From Silene conica (Eukaryota > Streptophyta > Magnoliopsida > Caryophyllales > Caryophyllaceae): a DNA stretch of 64,000 bases. The translations under genes and the position numbers were made by a program. Below, in pieces: positions 48,236 to 60,107 of this stretch. The stretch is from contig CM055317.2 of NCBI GenBank assembly GCA_029255685.2, positions 77,737,460-77,801,459 on the forward strand, read 5' to 3'. The notes beneath the pieces were generated by a model that saw only the letters and a list, made by a program, of their open reading frames with translations, ran no database searches and was not told the origin of the DNA. The number at the start of each line of letters is the position of its first letter. Within the stretch, counting starts at the first letter, position 1.

Positions 48236-48612
48236 GAAGACCTACTGAGTCCTGAATACGCCTCTGTCAGAGTCTTATGGCCGACAACTTCATACACTGG
48301 CCGTACTATTGATTTCAAACTTCTATTTTCAGTTACATTTGTAATCTATCCCCCTTACAAAAAAAGTGGGTAAGCTAAGATACTGTTCATAATGAACAGT
48401 ATCTACAGAGTGCGTTTTGGATGTGCGCGGGTTAATACGACGTGTTTTGCTCACTCACATTCACATCCCTTTTCTTTTCCAAGACGTGTCCCATCATTAT
48501 CACTTCATACTCCAACCAAACACACTACACTTTCTCTGAGTTCTCTCTACAACTAACAATCTAACATACACCTCCACATTTCTCCTTGGCACTCCAACAA
48601 ATCCTAAGTCGG

Positions 48613-48694
48613 ATGACGGCGACAATCTCTACAATGAAATCTAAGTCATCGAAATTTGGAATCGATGGCGGAGGACATGGCGGACAACGATGGT
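48613..48694 (+). CDS. Possible first exon of an unidentified plus-strand gene
   Basis: A C/T-rich leader-like stretch (48530-48612) precedes ATG 48613, which opens 26 codons rich in Ser, Lys and Gly (MTATISTMKSKSSKFGIDGG...) before a GT donor at 48695. A second ATG (48665, MAEDMADND) shares the donor. A possible later exon is 51640-51679, bounded by CTTGCAG and GTAAGCC, with one open frame (ALVNSEKHDKMQ). Joining the two directly gives a stop, so this model is incomplete or wrong. If real, the Helitron at 48920-51517 lies in its first intron. Confidence 0.25.
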
Positions 48695-48919
48695 AAATTT
48701 GCGCCCTTTGTTGAAAAAGTTAGTTATTGTACTTTTACTTCTCTGCTTGTTGAAGAACCAAGATCTTTTTTTAATTTTTGCTCATAAGGAAGACAATTTG
48801 TAGCTCATTTCTAGGTTTTCAATGTCTAATTTCAGGTAAATTTTAATGTTTATTTTCTTTTTCTAAGATTTTATTGTATTCCCCTTTTGGGATTTGAGTT
48901 TTTGGAGATTTATATACAA

Positions 48920-50651
48920 CTAGGTTCTAACCCGTGAAATTCACGGGTCTGCTTTTAGTAATTTAAACTAATATTGTGAATAATTAAAAGATAAAGAAAT
49001 CAATTATTTTAAAACTTTAATAATATGAAATTAATATTGTTAATAATTAAAAGATAAAGAAATTAATTATTTTAGAATTTCAAAATATGAAAATAATATA
49101 AAGATAAAGAAATTGATTATTTTAGTATTTTAATAATATGAAATTAATATTGTTAATAATATTAATCTAAAATATAAATACTATTAGTTTAAAAATTACG
49201 TATCGTTATTTTAAAAATCGTGTAAGATTATAACTAAAATACGGTCGCATAAATTAAGACGCATACATCGATAAAAGTTATTAAATATTGTAAATATAAA
49301 GAAATTGATTATTTTAGTATTTTAATAATATGAAATTAATATTGTTAATAATATTAATCTAAAATATAAATACTGTTAGCTTAAAAATTACGTAGCGTTA
49401 TTTTAAAAATCGTGTAAGATTATAACTAAAAGACGGTCGGATAAATTAAGACGCATACATCGATAAAAGTTAAAAAAACAAAAACAAAAACGAAAAAATA
49501 ATATTAAACAACTTTATTATTTCAATGTCGGTGGATTTTTTCCCCCAAATAGAACCCATCTTCATCAAGCTTGTGATTTTACCAATCTCAGATTTTAGTT
49601 TTACCAATCTAATCCGTTGAACACAGCGGATGACAATTATAGCAGGTTCAGTAGGATCTTTACATGCATCAACAAACGCCTGGACTAAGCTAACATAGTT
49701 GTTCCATACCGAGCATGCAATTTTCTCCTTCGTGGGAATATTTTTCAGATTATTATAAATTCTTATACTCAAATATTTATAAACATGTGACAATGAAATA
49801 TAAAAGTAGCATAATTTTTACCTAACATTCTCTATGTATATTGTCATCCAACTATTTCCATTATTTGTTGATCTGACTTCTCCGACTCCGAAAAATTTAC
49901 CAATGACATCTGCGTGAGTTTAAAAAGTTTGTGGTTAGTTTACTAAGTTATATAATAAATAAATTTTTTATAATGATTTGATTTTTGGATGTACCGATGT
50001 AATGTTCATCAGATATTGTTTCTGATAGAATGTCACGAAAGTCCACAAACTTGAATCCATATTGTGGGATGGGTAGATCCCGAACCTCTTTAACCATTGA
50101 AAAGTAGATGCGTAGTTCAGCAGAAGTTGCAATTTCAGCGCCCTTATTTGCTTCCACAGTGAATCTTGATAATTTGTATAAATGTCCCTCTTTGATCTTG
50201 TTCTTGAATTTGTTAATGATACTTTTGCGGATAGTAGCCTGAATTATATTTTCCTGAAAATTGTATGGTAGAATATTAGTAAATAGTACATAGTCGATTA
50301 AAAAAAGTCAATTAAACGTTAGTACCTCCGAATCAAATAGAAGCATCTCCAATGATAGAGTATCATCCTTGTTGTAGAAACTTTTTCTCTCCCAAAGGTG
50401 TACAACCCGTACCACAATTTCTGCAGTAAGGATCTCCGAAGTCAAGTGACGTATGGCAACAGGGGTACAATTCAAAGCCATAACAGAATTTTGGTTGCTT
50501 AAGGTATTTTTTAATATTAGTATATGGTGAATGAAGAGAGATTTTTTATCATATATATAACTATCTTAATAGTAGTTAAGGATGAGAGATTTTTACGTTC
50601 CGTGATTGTTTCCAAAAATTATTATTTTATCATCAATTATCAATCATTATT

Positions 50652-50683
<32 letters not shown>

Positions 50684-51517
50684 ATTATATTATATGCAGA
50701 AGACAATATGCATTCGGAAATAAGAGGGAAGTGCCGTGTTGACTGAAGAATTATTATATTATATGGAGAAGACCATATGCAAAAGGAAATAAGAGGGAAG
50801 TGCCGTGTTGACTGAAGCAACTTAATTCTGATTTGATATTTTATATTATCAATTTGATTTCATTTGCTTTCTAAAAGTTGTATATGGCGTATCAGCTATC
50901 TTTTGACCGTGAAGTTCACGGTTTTTTATTTATGGAGTGAAATCTTGTCATTCCATAGATTTAGACCGTGAAATCTTGAAATTTATGGCGTATTTAGAAT
51001 ATACCATATCTTGTATACCATATACAATATCTTGAATATTATTGGACGTTAATTGAAATGGAATTAATTTGAGTCAAAGTAAAATGGAATATATGGAATG
51101 AAATCTTGTTAGAGAAAAAAACATGATAAATTAGAAAACGTTTTGGCGTGAAATCTGTTAATTCCATAGATTTAGGCCGTGAAATTATTATTCCATTATA
51201 TCATTATTATACCATATCTTGAATGTTATTGTATAATAGCCGTAGGATGAATCTAATTGGAATATATGGAATGAAATCTTGTTAGAGAAAAAAGCATGAT
51301 AAATTAATATTAATTTTGGCCGTGAAATCTGTTAATCATATATTGAAGATCCATTTATACCATTATTCCATATCTTGAATGTTATTGGACAATAGCTCTA
51401 GGATGAATCTAATTGGACAATAACTCTAGGATGCTTTACAACGCGACACGTAGGACAAAGCTTTTTTCTGGTGATGCCACGTCAGCAGCTTGGCTTCTGC
51501 ATTAGATAAATATATGA
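48920..51517 (-). mobile_element. Helitron encoding an RPA-like protein
   Basis: On the minus strand it starts TCATATATTTATCTAATGCA at 51517 (preceded by A) and ends with the hairpin CCCGTGAATTTCACGGG, a short spacer and CTAG at 48920 (followed by T at 48919). 2,598 bp. It encodes a spliced RPA-like gene (50481-49470) on the same strand. The 5' third (50690-51480) holds direct repeats of ~65 bp and ~165 bp with GCCGTGAAATCT words, and the 3' third has a ~185-bp AT-rich direct repeat (about 49085-49260 and 49300-49470). No helicase was found, so it is non-autonomous or deleted. Confidence 0.9.
49470..50481 (-). CDS. RPA70-like OB-fold protein carried by a Helitron
   Basis: Minus-strand exons 50481-50326, 50253-49995, 49909-49822 and 49761 to about 49470 join in frame; introns are GT-AG. 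The product starts MALNCTPVAIRHLTSEILTA, then VVRVVHLWERKSFYNKDDTL, EANKG...ELRIYF, VIGKFFGVGEVRSTNNG and KIACSVWNNYV. These match the two-OB-fold DUF223/RPA1-like layout of plant Helitron-borne replication protein A homologues, which bind single-stranded DNA. At ~250 residues it is shorter than a full RPA70 and lacks the C-terminal zinc domain, so it may be truncated. The end of exon 4 is uncertain; the frame can simply run to 49470. It lies on the same strand as the Helitron and could aid rolling-circle transposition, but that is inference. Confidence 0.78.
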
Positions 51518-51679
51518 TACTCGTAGGTTATGCTATTGCATCGATTACTGCTGAACTTTGTTAATGTAAAATTATAATTTGTACGGGAGAAATTGTTCAA
51601 AGGTGTGTTCAGGTTATATTTTTTATTTATTTTCTTGCAGAAAGGCGCTGGTGAATTCCGAGAAACATGATAAAATGCA

Positions 51680-54600
51680 GGTAAGCCAAATAAAACTGAC
51701 GTTTGTTTACTTTTGTTGGGTCTCTCACACATGTCCATGTTTTGTTCAACGATAATTATAATTACCTTATATCCTAAACTTTTCGATTGATTTAGTGATT
51801 TTTTGGGTTGATGGTTTGATTGTGGGTATATATTATGGATTACAATACTACGATCACACAAATTATATAGTCAGACGATCACATTATATAAAAAAGAAAG
51901 CTTACCAAATGAATGTTCTTTGGTTTGTTTTATCAAGTAACGAGGGTGCATTGGAGTCTTTGGCGATGAGTTGATTGAGAAAGCGGTAATTAAGAGGGTT
52001 CTAAGTCAGACCAATTTGCAGGAACTAGGATATAGGGGTTGGTTTTGTTGAGGGTTGGAAAGCCGATGGGCCGTTGGTTTGATATGGTTAAGAGATACCG
52101 CCTCTTACTTAGAAAGTATTGTTCGAACTCTTATGATAATGTAGATAATCTCAATTTGAATTAAGCTAAATGGAGTGGAGGAACTTACGTTCGTTGAGCT
52201 ATAAATCGTGTCAGCTTTATTGTTGAGACTCTTGTCTTGAAATTATTGTCTTTTTTAAATTTGATAGCTACTCTTTGTAGCATAATAGAAGTATATAGCT
52301 GAACACATAAAGTTTTAATCTTTACATCATTGTTTGGGCATCAATTAGTTTGTTAGTTCTCATTAATAAAGAAGCATATAACATATAACAGTGAAGATTG
52401 TGTTTTTCAAATTTGTAGCTACTCTTTTGTAGCATAAGCTGTCTTTTTAATCTAACACATATTAGCGTCCTAACTATAATTTGGTAGACCGTATTCTTAT
52501 AATCTCTATACATAAGTTAAATTATATGAACTATGTCACATTCTTAGCTCAGTTGTTCATGTCATCTAGCTAAGTGACTAGCAAGCATGCTACTTTAGCA
52601 GAGAACGAGGACTCGCGTTTATTCATTAACATGCAGTTTTGATAATTAAGAGAAGAGATATTCATGTCTTGTCACATGTTAGGTTGATTATTTCAGCACT
52701 TCATTGTTTCTAATTTAGGGTCTAAGGCCATGTTTGCTGATGTTGGACATTTCTCATAGTTATCCATCAAAGATCATTTACTTTAAAGATGCCTCCAATT
52801 CTTATTAGTAATGAGTTGCTTCTTAGTTTTCATATATTGTTGGATATCTATATGTTTTAAATTTCAATGCCTTTATCTGAAATTTAGTCCATGCTTGTCT
52901 CTTTAATTATTCGGAAGCTGACCAACTTATTAAACCACTCAATAATCATTATACAGAGTAAGACACTTCATGTTCACTTGCTTTTGTGATGTCGGTACTT
53001 CAGACTCTGATAAATGCATGCCCGAATCTGAGGAACATTAGTTACACGAAGTGAGCATGGAAAATGTTGTGGAGTTGTACGTGAGGAAATTATGAAATTT
53101 GAACTGAAGTGTGATAAGGGTTTTGCTTTCTCTGCCCCCTGTTTTTTAGTTTTAACCTAAATCAGTGCGCTATATCATTTAGTTTTGTATGATAAAATGG
53201 CACCTACTTAAGTTTCTCTGTATTCATTTAGTTATTAATGTGGTGGTTTCGTAGGAGTATATGTTCTATATTCCAAGTTGTCATAATCCATGCTTACATT
53301 TGCTGTTTTTAGACATGGTAAAAGGTTCTGCAATTTGTTATAGTAACTGAGAGCCTACATTATCTTGTTTTTATGTTGCTGCAACTCTTAAGGTGCTTTG
53401 TCATGGATAACAACAAAGTCCAAATGTCTTTATCTCGTGGCTATAGTTTTTAAAGTAGGCTCAGTTTTGGCTAGCTATATCTGTGTGTCCCGTTTCTGGT
53501 ATCTTGATGATAGTAACTTTCGTCTATTGTTATTACTCTTGGCTCGTGGATGTTCCTTTGTGCATTAGATTGTTCATCCTAGGTTTCAATTCTTATTTCC
53601 ATATTTATGGCCAGTATTATCATCTCAAAATACATTCGGCCACCTTCTCAAAGGAAGTGCTAGGTGTTTACCTTTCTGTGGTGTGATTATCACATTTATC
53701 TCGTTCTTTATCAATTTCGAGTTCTCTCGACTCAGGGAGGAATGTATGGTTCACATTGGTGTAATGAATTGTGCTTCAGTTTGGGCATCAGAGTGGTTAC
53801 TGTACTAACTTCTGTCATATATAGATGTTTTATTTGGTGGCTACTTTCCTTGAGTGTTACGGATACTATTAGAAATTAATGTTAGATATTGGTACTCTCT
53901 TTGTTCCACTCATTGATTTTTTATTTTTCCGTCTACTCTCTCCACAATTTGTTTACATTGCCTATTTAATGGCCTTGCCATTTGGTATTGAACTCTCAGT
54001 AGACGGAAAGAATGTGCGATTAGCTGGAAGATGAATTAACATTGCTCTATTTTTTTTATCGGAAGGGAGATATAGAGTTATCATTTGAACTGCCTTAATG
54101 GTAAATATAGAGAAGATGTTACAAAAAAGTTCGGGGTGTGAAGAAAAATGTAGAAAATCAAGGTTAAGTAGTACTCCTTATCAGACTATTAACGGAGTGC
54201 AAGGCTAATCTATGTAATACGAAGTATAATAAAAGTCCACGTTCGTGAGGTATTGGGAATTTTAATGATCATTCCTCGCTCTTTAATGTGAGATTGAAGA
54301 GATTGAAATAGCACTTGTTGTCCCATTGAAAAATAATTAAATTTGGAGATGGAAGAGAGTAAAGTTTTTTTTTTTTTTAATTTAGGTGATCCGGGTTTGT
54401 TGTTTGTGTTTATAATGTGAATAAGAAATGAATTGTGCCCTTGATTAAAGAAAGTTGAATGGTCATTAGGGATCTAGGATTGTTTGTATTTAAGGTGAGT
54501 AAGAATTAAAGTGTGTTATTGTTTAAGAAAGTTGTACAGTCATTAGGAGTGTCGTAATTCTAAGCATTAATGAGAGTTAAGTGTGAGTGTAGGAAGGATA

Positions 54601-55390
54601 TATTAGAAAATTGAAGGTATGACTTGAGTTTTGAATTGAAGTGTAGAGTTCTTGTCGTATAAAATTCAATTTTGATTTAAAAAGGAACGTAATTGTTGGT
54701 TATTATAATCGATGTGCTTACTAATTATCTCTTCCCTTTTATTATTTCATACATGCTTGTGATCTTACACCTAATATGACTTTGGGTTTTGATGATAAAC
54801 CAGGTGGTAGAATGAGTTCCAATGATGAAGTTGGGGTTGAAGCCATAATAAACAAGATAGAAGGAGAGATTTAGGGATGAATGTGGTAAAATGTTAAACA
54901 AATTTCGCATCTTTTGGTTAAATGTTCAATTAGTTTGTACCGTAATTACAAATTATAATTCTTTTACATAATTCAAACTTAAATTTCAATTTTGGATCGA
55001 TTAAATCACCAAAAAAGACTATCGGGTGTTTGGGCATCGCCACATCCATCAAATATTGATGTTGAATGCCAAATTTTAAGCCTTTTGAAACCAGGTTAAA
55101 ATCTTGGAGGCTCTTTGGTTGCAACTCCATTTACTTCATTCAAAGTAAAGAACCTCAGTTATTTAATGGAACGGTTACACTCTTAATAAACATGGTTCAA
55201 ACTTTTCACCGACAAAGATCTATATTCTACAGTTTGAAGAAATTTTAGAATGATTATAGCTCCAAGATGTGTTTTCTCTTATTTAGAGATTGTCCTAGAA
55301 AAAACGGTCTTGATTATACGTGTCTTGTAGTGACTTTAGTAAGCTCGTTGTACCAAAATAACAAAACTCACATGATAGAGATATCTTGGG
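51680..55390. other. Long stretch without a recognised gene
   Basis: The sequence is less AT-extreme than elsewhere and looks intron- or UTR-like on the plus strand, but no conserved protein domain was read in any frame. A ~75-bp direct duplication lies at about 54410-54560. Part of it may belong to the Helitron whose 3' end is at 55424. Confidence 0.4.
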
Positions 55391-55424
55391 GTACGGTGCG
55401 CGAAGCGCACCGTACAACAACTAG
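55391..55424 (+). mobile_element. Helitron 3' end (hairpin plus CTAG)
   Basis: GTACGGTGCGCGAAGCGCACCGTAC is represented by perfect arms GTACGGTGCG/CGCACCGTAC around CGAAG, followed by AACAA and CTAG, then T. This is a GC-rich Helitron 3' terminus. The matching 5' TC end to the left was not located, so element length is unknown. Confidence 0.7.
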
Positions 55425-56045
55425 TGTACATAAAAGTGTTTTAATTTCATTTTGAAACCGATATTGTATTGTTTGCCATACCGTTGTTACGTAACATGAA
55501 TGTGTCTATATGTACTAACCACTCAAACTGAGAAGTACGTCACGGCGTAATTGGTGACTATATTACATTAACTCAATATCTTTACAAAATGTAATCTCGA
55601 AAATCATTTTTTTAAAAATAATAATTAAATTGTTGAAATATGAATTTGTTAATTAATTCGATTTGTATGTATTTTGCGACTATATTTCCTTTTTTTCCAA
55701 ACCCCAACAAAAATAATGTGTTTTATGTATACTTTGAGTTAGAAATTAAATACTTAGAACTTGGAAATGAAATATATGATCATTTAAATAGTTTTTTTTT
55801 TGAAAAAAAAAAAACTTCAAGTTTATTTTAAAAAATTTGTTTATGAACTTTCATACTCATATCCAATTGGAGATCACAAAGTATTGTAATTTCACTTGAA
55901 CTTGTATTCCCAAATTGAAATCTGGTCTATACATTTTGTATTTTCAATTTAATTATGACCTTCCATTCCAATAGAAATCCTCACCCTTTCTTTCCCACTC
56001 TAATCTCATCCCTACAATCTATTTTAAAATATGACCACTGATTAT

Positions 56046-56727
56046 CTAGGTAGCACGGACACTTCTCTTAATGAGTCGTACCGTGTCCGACACAGACACT
56101 TCACGGACACACGCCGAAACATGTCCAACACCTAAACAACCGTGTCTAACTTTCTACATTTATTTGGGCACGTGTCCGACGCGTGTCCATGGTATTTAAG
56201 CCGTGTCCGTCGCGTGTCCACGATATTTTGTTATCATTTGCGGTGAATGATGTTCTTAAGATGAGAAATGCGCTATCGAAAGAGATTAATTAGACTATTG
56301 ATTCGGATGAGGATTGAAAATAAATTTATTATCAAGTGCACATTTATTTTTTTGATGACGAGGGGTTTAATCCCCCAGGCCCATGCATTCCCGCACCACC
56401 ACATGGACCATGTAAGCCACCCCTTTTGGGAGCTGCAGTGGCCAAGTGGTCATCGCCCAAGCTGGTAATCGAACCTGAGACCTCTCAACTCCTGCATTTC
56501 TGGCTTTCTGCAAGTTTTAAAGTTTAACTCAGTTACCACTCAAGTGCAGATTTTACTTTCACTAAGTAATATCAAATACTTTTACAAAAATAAAATCAAA
56601 AAATTATAACTATAAAATGTATATTTTATTAAATTTAAATGTAGTGTCCCGTGTCCCGTGTCCATGTCGCGTCCGTGTCCGTGTCCGTGTCCGTGTCCGT
56701 GTCCGTGTCCGTTTTGGTTCTACCTAG
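56046..56727. mobile_element. MITE with GTGTCCG repeats, interrupted by a SINE
   Basis: Ends CTAGGTAGCACGGACAC and (inverted) CTAGGTAGAACC...ACGGACAC. Flanks CTGATTAT (56038-56045) and CTGATTAC (56728-56735) are an 8-bp duplication with one mismatch. A (GTGTCC)n run fills 56646-56712. SINE copy 4 is inserted in the middle. Confidence 0.75.
56341..56539 (-). mobile_element. tRNA-derived SINE, copy 4, with perfect 9-bp duplication
   Basis: TCAAGTGCA occurs at 56332-56340 and 56540-56548. The body matches copies 1-3, including B-box-like GGTTCGATTACC on the minus strand and a short T-rich (A tail) left end. The A-box-bearing 5' end is truncated as in copy 1, showing that a shorter form was itself mobile. 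Confidence 0.88.
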
Positions 56728-57984
56728 CTGATTACACCTTGTCATCCTATACCCCTTCTTCCATTTCATTTCCATTGCAGCAGACAATACTATAACAGAG
56801 GAATTTTGGTTGCTGAGTTGCTTGATGTCAAAGATATGTTGTTCTTTTGGTGTAGAATTTGGCTCTTCGAACCGATTAACGTATGTTAATTTTCTGTATG
56901 CTTTGAGGAATTTCCCAAAAAAAGCTTTAATTTGCAGGGCAACTTTAAGGTACTGTTGATAGCGGGATTTTGTCGTCACTACCCGCGATCAAACAAAAAT
57001 TTATAACCCAACAAAAGTAGTATTCGAGTCGGGGTCGAACGCGAAGATGGTGGAGATATTATGTAGTTACGTTTTAATTCAAGTCTAGTTAGGTAATGGG
57101 TAAATTGATTGAATAACTAACTAAGGTGAAATAAAAACGAAGATGCATGTGAAATAAATCAATATAAAAGGACTAGGGTGTCGGGGTTACTACGGAGGGT
57201 CGGTAATGGAACATGCAAATGGGGGTTCAAGGTCACTCTTATGGTCGGTCTCGGCTCGTCTAGTCTATCGATTTGACCCGCCTTAGGGCAAACCCTATCC
57301 TAGTTCTCGCTACGAACACGGTCAACCAACATACATACACGCAAATGAAAGCCTTAAACTATCGCAAAAGATAAACAAAGCGAAGAATCATGTCCAACCG
57401 TCGTTGAGACATTTCATCAAATACCTAGCATGCATACTACGAATAACCATCATAAAAGAGTGCCCAAGTCTAACCCTAAGCAAATACTATCGCCAATAAC
57501 CCACCATAGACCACCCTTAACCCTAGCAAGAAGACTACTCACTCATGATTGAACAAAGCATGTTAAACATAGAACTAATATGGCTAAACATGATACTAAA
57601 ACAAAGGTAAACAATTTGACACAAGAGCTTGAAGTAAATGTAAGCAAATGAGACAACAAATTAAAAGAAATGATAGATTATACCATTAACTTAGATAAAG
57701 GAAGGAACTTAGATACACAGTTGAAGAGTTCTCCAAAATACACCCACAATCCAATATGTAAACAAATGAACTAGCTAAGTAGAAGATTAACTATGATTAA
57801 CTACAAAATTATGGAAATTAAAGGGAGATTATGGGTGGAAAGTAGTTTGATAGCCTAAAAATGAAAAAGCAATGAAACTGTAAAAATCCTAGGAATGCGT
57901 GAAAAGAAAGTATAAAGTTGTGTTCTTAAAACTGTTCTAAATGCGGATTTATATAGTGCGCGAAAAACTAAAGATGGGCTCTCA

Positions 57985-58320
57985 GTCGGTCGATAGGCTG
58001 CCGGTCGGGGACTGGCTAAGGACCCGAAACCAATTCAAGCTTCCAAATTTTGTCTTCAATATGCCTTGCATCTTAGCCGGTCAACCGGCTGCCGGTTGGT
58101 GACCGGTTGAGGACCCTGTCCCATGCTACCGTTTTTCGCACGAATCTTTCAATAGCATTAGGGCTCCCAGCCGGCGCATCGGCTGCCGGTTGGGTACCGG
58201 CTGAGGACCCTATCTTCAGAATCTGCCCAACTTATGTTTTTCTTCGCAAATCTTGAATATGGCTAAGTGTGGATGGGATTCCTAGCCGGCAGACCGGCTG
58301 CCGGCCAAACGGCTGAGGAG
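57985..58320. repeat. Array of GC-rich palindromic CCGGCTGCCGGT units in the LTR
   Basis: Four units, about 57985-58025, 58074-58115, 58170-58212 and 58283-58318, share the pattern AGCCGGC..ACCGGCTGCCGGYY...CGGCTGAGGA at ~100-bp spacing. A fifth lies beyond the inserted LTR at 59830-59885. Each can fold on itself. Confidence 0.85.
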
Positions 58321-58330
58321 AATACTCCTC

Positions 58331-59784
58331 TGTTGAACCATATATTCAAATGTATATATAAAGTATATATGTTTAGGTTTTGATAATGACGAGTCTAGTT
58401 AAATATATTATATAGTCGTGCGTATAATCGTGTGCTAAGTGCACAGAATGTTAGATATCAATAATCAAGTATAAAAGATTCAAGATCGTTAGTCAAAGAA
58501 TTGACTAATCAAAGATTAAGAGAAGATCGCAATTATATAGAAGAACTAATGTTATACGTTTTAACTATAACTTTAGTATTTGATGGTTTCAAGTTATAGC
58601 TAGTAGCTATAACTCTAGTAAGAAGAAATGGTCGAAAAGTTTGTAATGATTGAAACGATTTTGGTTTGCAAAATCGTCGTGATTAAATAATGTTTAATAA
58701 GTATTCTATTTTTAGAATATAGAATTATTAATCTTAATAAGGTAGTATAAAATATCTTTTAGTCAAATAGGAATAAATAATTTTCTTATGAGTTAATTAT
58801 TTATTACTAATAAACTAAGGATTTTTATATAATCATAATTGTGAAAATAATATAATCTAAATATTGTATAAAACGGTTTTGAAAAACGTGTACCATGACA
58901 CATTCCATAAATCGTGAAGGATGGATTAAATAAATAAATATGTATTTATTTAGATATCTTTAAAACAATCTAGATTATATTATGTAAATATAATTTATTG
59001 TATTTTGACAAGGTTTAGGAAGTTGGTTTTAATAAGGTTAGTTTTTATTATATAAGATCTTTCCTAAATATGAATTAGTAAATTGATTTCATATATAATA
59101 CTTGAATATCTTATTTAAATCTTTCCTAAATAAATTAAGATTAGATTTATGGTAGTGTTACCTAAAGACTAGAATTCTAGTTTAAGTAATATTCTTAAAT
59201 CGTCTAGGGTTTGATAACCTAGACATAATTCCATATAAATAGAATACTTGTGATACATTGAATATCACGAAATTATATACACCTTCACGCAAATCAAGAA
59301 AACCGCGCCGTTATTATTCTTCGAGATCCGAGCTTAAATTGTCATATTCGTTTCAAGATTCAAGTGCTCCTGCATTGATCTTATTCATCCAAAATTGTGA
59401 CTTTGAAGAACTTGTTGAAGACTTATCTTATTAGCGTAAGATAGATCGAGTATTTAACGGTACTAATTGTAATCAAGTATTTAACGGTACTTGACGTAAC
59501 TAGATATTTAACGGTATCTAGATTGAGTTACAACTAACATCAAAGTTGTACGAGTAGGGTTGATAAAATTGTAATCCGGAGTCGGTACTAATTTTATTAA
59601 TCGAGAATAGTGGACGTAGGTTTCAAATTGTGAAACTGAACCACTTCAAAAATATCGTGTCTCTATTTATTACTTGCTCTACTCGTTCATCATACAAGCG
59701 GACACATCGAAGAAGATTTGAAAACGAAGGCATACTCAATTCAACCCCCCCTTCTTGAGTATATTCATATCAATAGACTCTTCA
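58331..59784 (+). mobile_element. Solo copia-type LTR inserted in the Ty3/gypsy LTR
   Basis: 1,454 bp, starting TGTTGAACCATATATTC and ending ATAGACTCTTCA, with a perfect 5-bp duplication TCCTC (58326-58330, 59785-59789). A TATA-like CCATATAAATAG lies at about 59231. No internal region remains, so it is the product of LTR-LTR recombination. The C-rich TTCAACCCCCCCTTC before the end is seen in SIRE-like LTRs. Confidence 0.8.
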
Positions 59785-60107
59785 TCCTCTTTTCTTGTTC
59801 TTCTTCAACGAGTCAATGGTCAAAGGGCTCCCAGCCGGCAGGCTGGCTGCAAGCCGACCGTCTGCCGGCCGACCGGCTGGGGACCCCTATTTGTCATTTC
59901 TTCACCTTTTCTCCTCTTTTTGCATCGAATCTGCCTCGTTTGCTTCCGTTTCTTTATTCCCGCCTCAAGTCCTACAAAATGGAAACCAAATACGCAGATC
60001 GGAAGAGAGGCAACATGCATAAAATCAAGCAATGACACGCAAAACAGGGACGAAACGGGATCAAATGAAAGGAAAAACAAGGAAAATAATGAGTAAATTG
60101 GGACTCA

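Larger units (their letters stand above)
55975..56953 (-). pseudogene. Coding-like exon of an unidentified gene, split by a MITE
   Basis: On the minus strand 56953-56736 reads open for over 70 codons (ALQIKAFFGKFLKAYRKLTY..., KQLSNQNSSVIVL, MEMKWKKGYRMTRCNQ). Removing the MITE at 56046-56727 and one target copy lets the frame run on (WSYFKIDCRDEIRVGKKG) to a stop near 55975. The upstream side is cut at about 56954 by the end of a Ty3/gypsy LTR. The protein was not recognised. Open-frame length and its continuity across the excised MITE suggest a former host exon, but chance cannot be excluded. Confidence 0.4.
56954..60107 (-). repeat. Ty3/gypsy (probably Tat/Ogre-type) 3' LTR, split by a solo LTR
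   Basis: On the minus strand the LTR follows a polypurine-like GTTTAAGTGTGGGG (~60113-60130), which in turn follows CTTACTCGAGGATGAGTAAG. It ends CGACAAAATCCCGCTATCA (56957) or three bases later. Without the inserted copia LTR (58331-59784) it is ~1.7 kb. It carries a spaced array of GC-rich CCGGCTGCCGG-type palindromes. The lineage name rests on the junction motifs and 3' tandem repeats; no coding part is in the window. Confidence 0.58.

Noticed and set aside
59718..60096. Overlapping ~100-codon frames around 59.8-60.1 kb
   Set aside because: They span the end of the solo LTR and the GC-rich palindromic unit of the Ty3/gypsy LTR; no domain.
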